In this document: piece after piece, positions 4,187 to 6,153 of the stretch
How the letters are laid out: every line of letters starts with the position of its first letter
How positions within the stretch are numbered: position 1 is the stretch's first letter
Assembly (NCBI GenBank): GCA_023228745.1
Contig: JALOAP010000194.1
Span: 1 to 6,153, forward strand
Direction of reading: 5' to 3'
Source: Dehalococcoidia bacterium
GTDB taxonomy: Bacteria; Chloroflexota; Dehalococcoidia; Tepidiformales; Tepidiformaceae
Length of the DNA stretch: 6,153 nucleotides
Made by a program: the position numbers and the translations under genes
The notes under the pieces: generated by a model
Told to the model about the DNA's origin: nothing
The model's input: the letters and a program-made list of their open reading frames with translations, nothing else
The model's database searches: none

Positions 4187-6153
4187 CACCTGAAGAAGAT
4201 AAAATAGTTGTTGAGGCGCTTGACAGGTTCAGGAAGTGCGAGGAGTCTAGTGCTGAAATCCGAAGCGCCATGCTTGATGACCTAAAGTTTTTATCCGGTG
4301 ATCAATGGGATGAGGGGATAAAAAGAGAGCGAACGCTTCCCGGTATGGAGAGGCCTTGCCTTGTTGTTGATAGATTAAACCCTGTGATAAACCAGATCGT
4401 TAATGACGGCAGGCAAAACCGGCAGCAGATGAAGGTCCGGCCTGCAGGTGGTGAAGATGAACCGACCGCAAAAATTATTGATGGTATGGTAAGGTACATT
4501 CAAAACCAATCTGATTCTCAAAGTGCCTTTGATACTGCGTTAGAATATGCGGTAAGATGCTCTATGGGATATTTCCAGATCAGGAACGATTGGGAAGATG
4601 AAAACAGTTTTGATCAGAAAATAGTTATTGACAGGATAGAAAATCCTCTTACCGTGTATTTTCCGGTGCATTTGTGCAAGGCTTCCGATTATTCCGACGC
4701 TCCGTATTGTTTTATTACTGATGATGTGCCGACCGAAGATTTTAAAGCAGAGTACCCGGACGTTGATGTTTCATCGTGGGAAGCAACAGGGATAGGGGAC
4801 ACCGGTAACACCTGGACGACCGAAGATACCGTAAGGGTTGCAGAGTATTTCGTCAAAGAAGAAAAGACAAAGACAATCTATCTGCTGTCGAACGGTGATG
4901 TTACAGATAACAAAGGTAATCTTCCGGAAGGCGTAACTGTAGTAAAATCACGGGAGAGCATAGAGACAAAAGTAATGTGGTATAAACTGTGTTCGGGCGC
5001 TATTCTGGACAAGAAGGAAATACCATGTAAATGGATACCTGTTATTCCGGTAACGGGTGTTGAGATGAATATTGGGGGCAAGAAGAAGTATTTTTCTGCG
5101 ATACGGTTTGCTAAGGATTCGCAGAAGATGATGAACTATCTGAAGAGCTGCCAGGCTGAAAGGATTGCGCTTGCACCACTTTCGCCATGGATAGCTGCAG
5201 AGGGACAGATTGAGGATTACAATGATATTTGGGCTGTTGCGAATAAGCGGAATATTGGAGTACTACCGTATAAACCGCAAAGTATATCCGGGGTTTTGGT
5301 TGGTGCTCCTCAGAGAGTGCAGGCTCCTGATGTTTCAGTGGGTATTGTCGAGACGATAAAAGAGACTGTAGATGACATAAAGGCGGCGACCGGCATTTAT
5401 GATGCATCATTGGGCGCGAGGAGTAATGAGACCTCCGGCAAGGCGATTATCGCACGGCAAAAAGAGGGTGACACTGCAAACTATCACTTTGTTGATAATT
5501 TGTCGAGATCGATGCGCCATTGCACAAGAATAATCGTTGATATGGTGCCAAAGATATATGTAACGGCGAAGATAGTAAGAACGCTGGGCAATGATTTTAC
5601 CGAAGCTGTTGCCATGGTGAACGCTCAATATAATAATGGTGAAAACATCAATCCGAATGGTGAGCTGTACGATATAACGGCTGGCAAGTATGATGTTGTA
5701 ACTGATACCGGACCGTCATATCAGACACAAAGGCAGGAGACGAGTGAGCTTCTGGTGTCGTTGTGTCAGGGCAATCCACAGCTTGCGGCGAATACTGCTG
5801 ATTTGCAGGCGAAACTTGCCGGTGCTCCGCAGGATATTATCGATCGGTTCAGGAAAATGCTTCCACCAAGGCTTGTAGAGCAGAACAAGAAGGATATACC
5901 GGCGCAACAGGTTCAGGTGATGGAAGAACAGTATAAGAGCATGATTCAGACACTTAACCAGCTTGTTGAGAAAATGGGTAGTGAGATTGAGCGGCTTGAA
6001 TTCGAGGCAAAGAATAAAACGGCACAGATCGAGGCTGATATACTTAAAACACAAATGAACAACGAAACGCAAATAGAAAAAACGTTGTTGACGAATTCGC
6101 ATGCCGTTGGAATGGATGCGAGTAAAAGGGCTTACGAAAATAACACGGCAACT
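4183..6153 (+). CDS. Portal protein, P22-type, 3' end beyond window
   Basis: An open frame of 657 codons with no stop before the window edge. Relatives such as P22 gp1 have about 725 residues, so only a small C-terminal part should be missing. The portal is the dodecameric ring at one vertex of the head through which DNA enters and to which TerL docks. Family hallmarks are LKFLSGDQWDE near the N terminus (about 35-45), RPCLVVDRLNPVINQIVNDGRQN (57-79), and GARSNETSGKAI (411-422) followed by a helical stretch. Residues about 580-650 are Gln/Glu/Lys rich and predicted to form a long helix or coiled coil, comparable in position to the P22 barrel region. The ATG overlaps the co-chaperonin stop (ATGA) and has GGGG 5-6 nt upstream. 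Confidence 0.92.
   Translation, partial: MTPEEDKIVVEALDRFRKCEESSAEIRSAMLDDLKFLSGDQWDEGIKRERTLPGMERPCLVVDRLNPVINQIVNDGRQNRQQMKVRPAGGEDEPTAKIIDGMVRYIQNQSDSQSAFDTALEYAVRCSMGYFQIRNDWEDENSFDQKIVIDRIENPLTVYFPVHLCKASDYSDAPYCFITDDVPTEDFKAEYPDVDVSSWEATGIGDTGNTWTTEDTVRVAEYFVKEEKTKTIYLLSNGDVTDNKGNLPEGVTVVKSRESIETKVMWYKLCSGAILDKKEIPCKWIPVIPVTGVEMNIGGKKKYFSAIRFAKDSQKMMNYLKSCQAERIALAPLSPWIAAEGQIEDYNDIWAVANKRNIGVLPYKPQSISGVLVGAPQRVQAPDVSVGIVETIKETVDDIKAATGIYDASLGARSNETSGKAIIARQKEGDTANYHFVDNLSRSMRHCTRIIVDMVPKIYVTAKIVRTLGNDFTEAVAMVNAQYNNGENINPNGELYDITAGKYDVVTDTGPSYQTQRQETSELLVSLCQGNPQLAANTADLQAKLAGAPQDIIDRFRKMLPPRLVEQNKKDIPAQQVQVMEEQYKSMIQTLNQLVEKMGSEIERLEFEAKNKTAQIEADILKTQMNNETQIEKTLLTNSHAVGMDASKRAYENNTAT

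Noticed and set aside
2909..6102. Many antisense frames under terL, the co-chaperonin and portal genes
   Set aside because: They have no ribosome sites or recognisable motifs and lie opposite well-supported genes.

Overview
The window looks like part of a tailed bacteriophage or prophage genome with a P22/Sf6-type (podovirus-like) head module. The host cannot be named from this sequence. Strong GGAG-type ribosome binding sites and sigma70-like promoter elements suggest a bacterial host with ordinary transcription and translation signals.

Right half (2082 to the end, + strand): a tightly packed packaging and head operon. It encodes a small terminase subunit of the Sf6 type, a large terminase with ATPase and nuclease motifs, a phage-encoded GroES-like co-chaperonin, and a P22-type portal protein cut off by the window edge. 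Gaps are 6 nt, then two 4-nt stop/start overlaps, so the genes are probably translationally coupled. TerS recognises the phage DNA, TerL pumps and cuts it, and the portal is the channel it enters through. The co-chaperonin most plausibly redirects host GroEL toward folding a phage protein, with the head proteins as the natural guess.

Left part (5-1347, - strand): three closely spaced leftward genes with good ribosome binding sites. In transcription order these are an unrecognised 126-aa protein, an 85-aa protein with an N-terminal membrane/signal segment and a coiled-coil-like tail, and a 221-aa protein resembling the Imm-5-like 'putative immunity protein' family. The last carries a 100-residue alanine-rich repeat in which 99 consecutive codons end in T. 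A sigma70-like promoter with an extended -10 lies upstream, and a UUCG-capped hairpin sits in the predicted 5' leader.

Middle (1405-2081): an AT-rich divergent control region. It holds three GTAATACAT boxes and a 12-bp palindrome next to the leftward promoter, and a doubtful 68-codon ORF. On the - strand a TTGACA promoter and a strong intrinsic terminator bracket about 116 nt that can fold into three helices, which makes an undescribed small RNA the most interesting prediction here. Between that RNA and terS is a cluster of direct and inverted repeats that could be the packaging recognition site or an operator.
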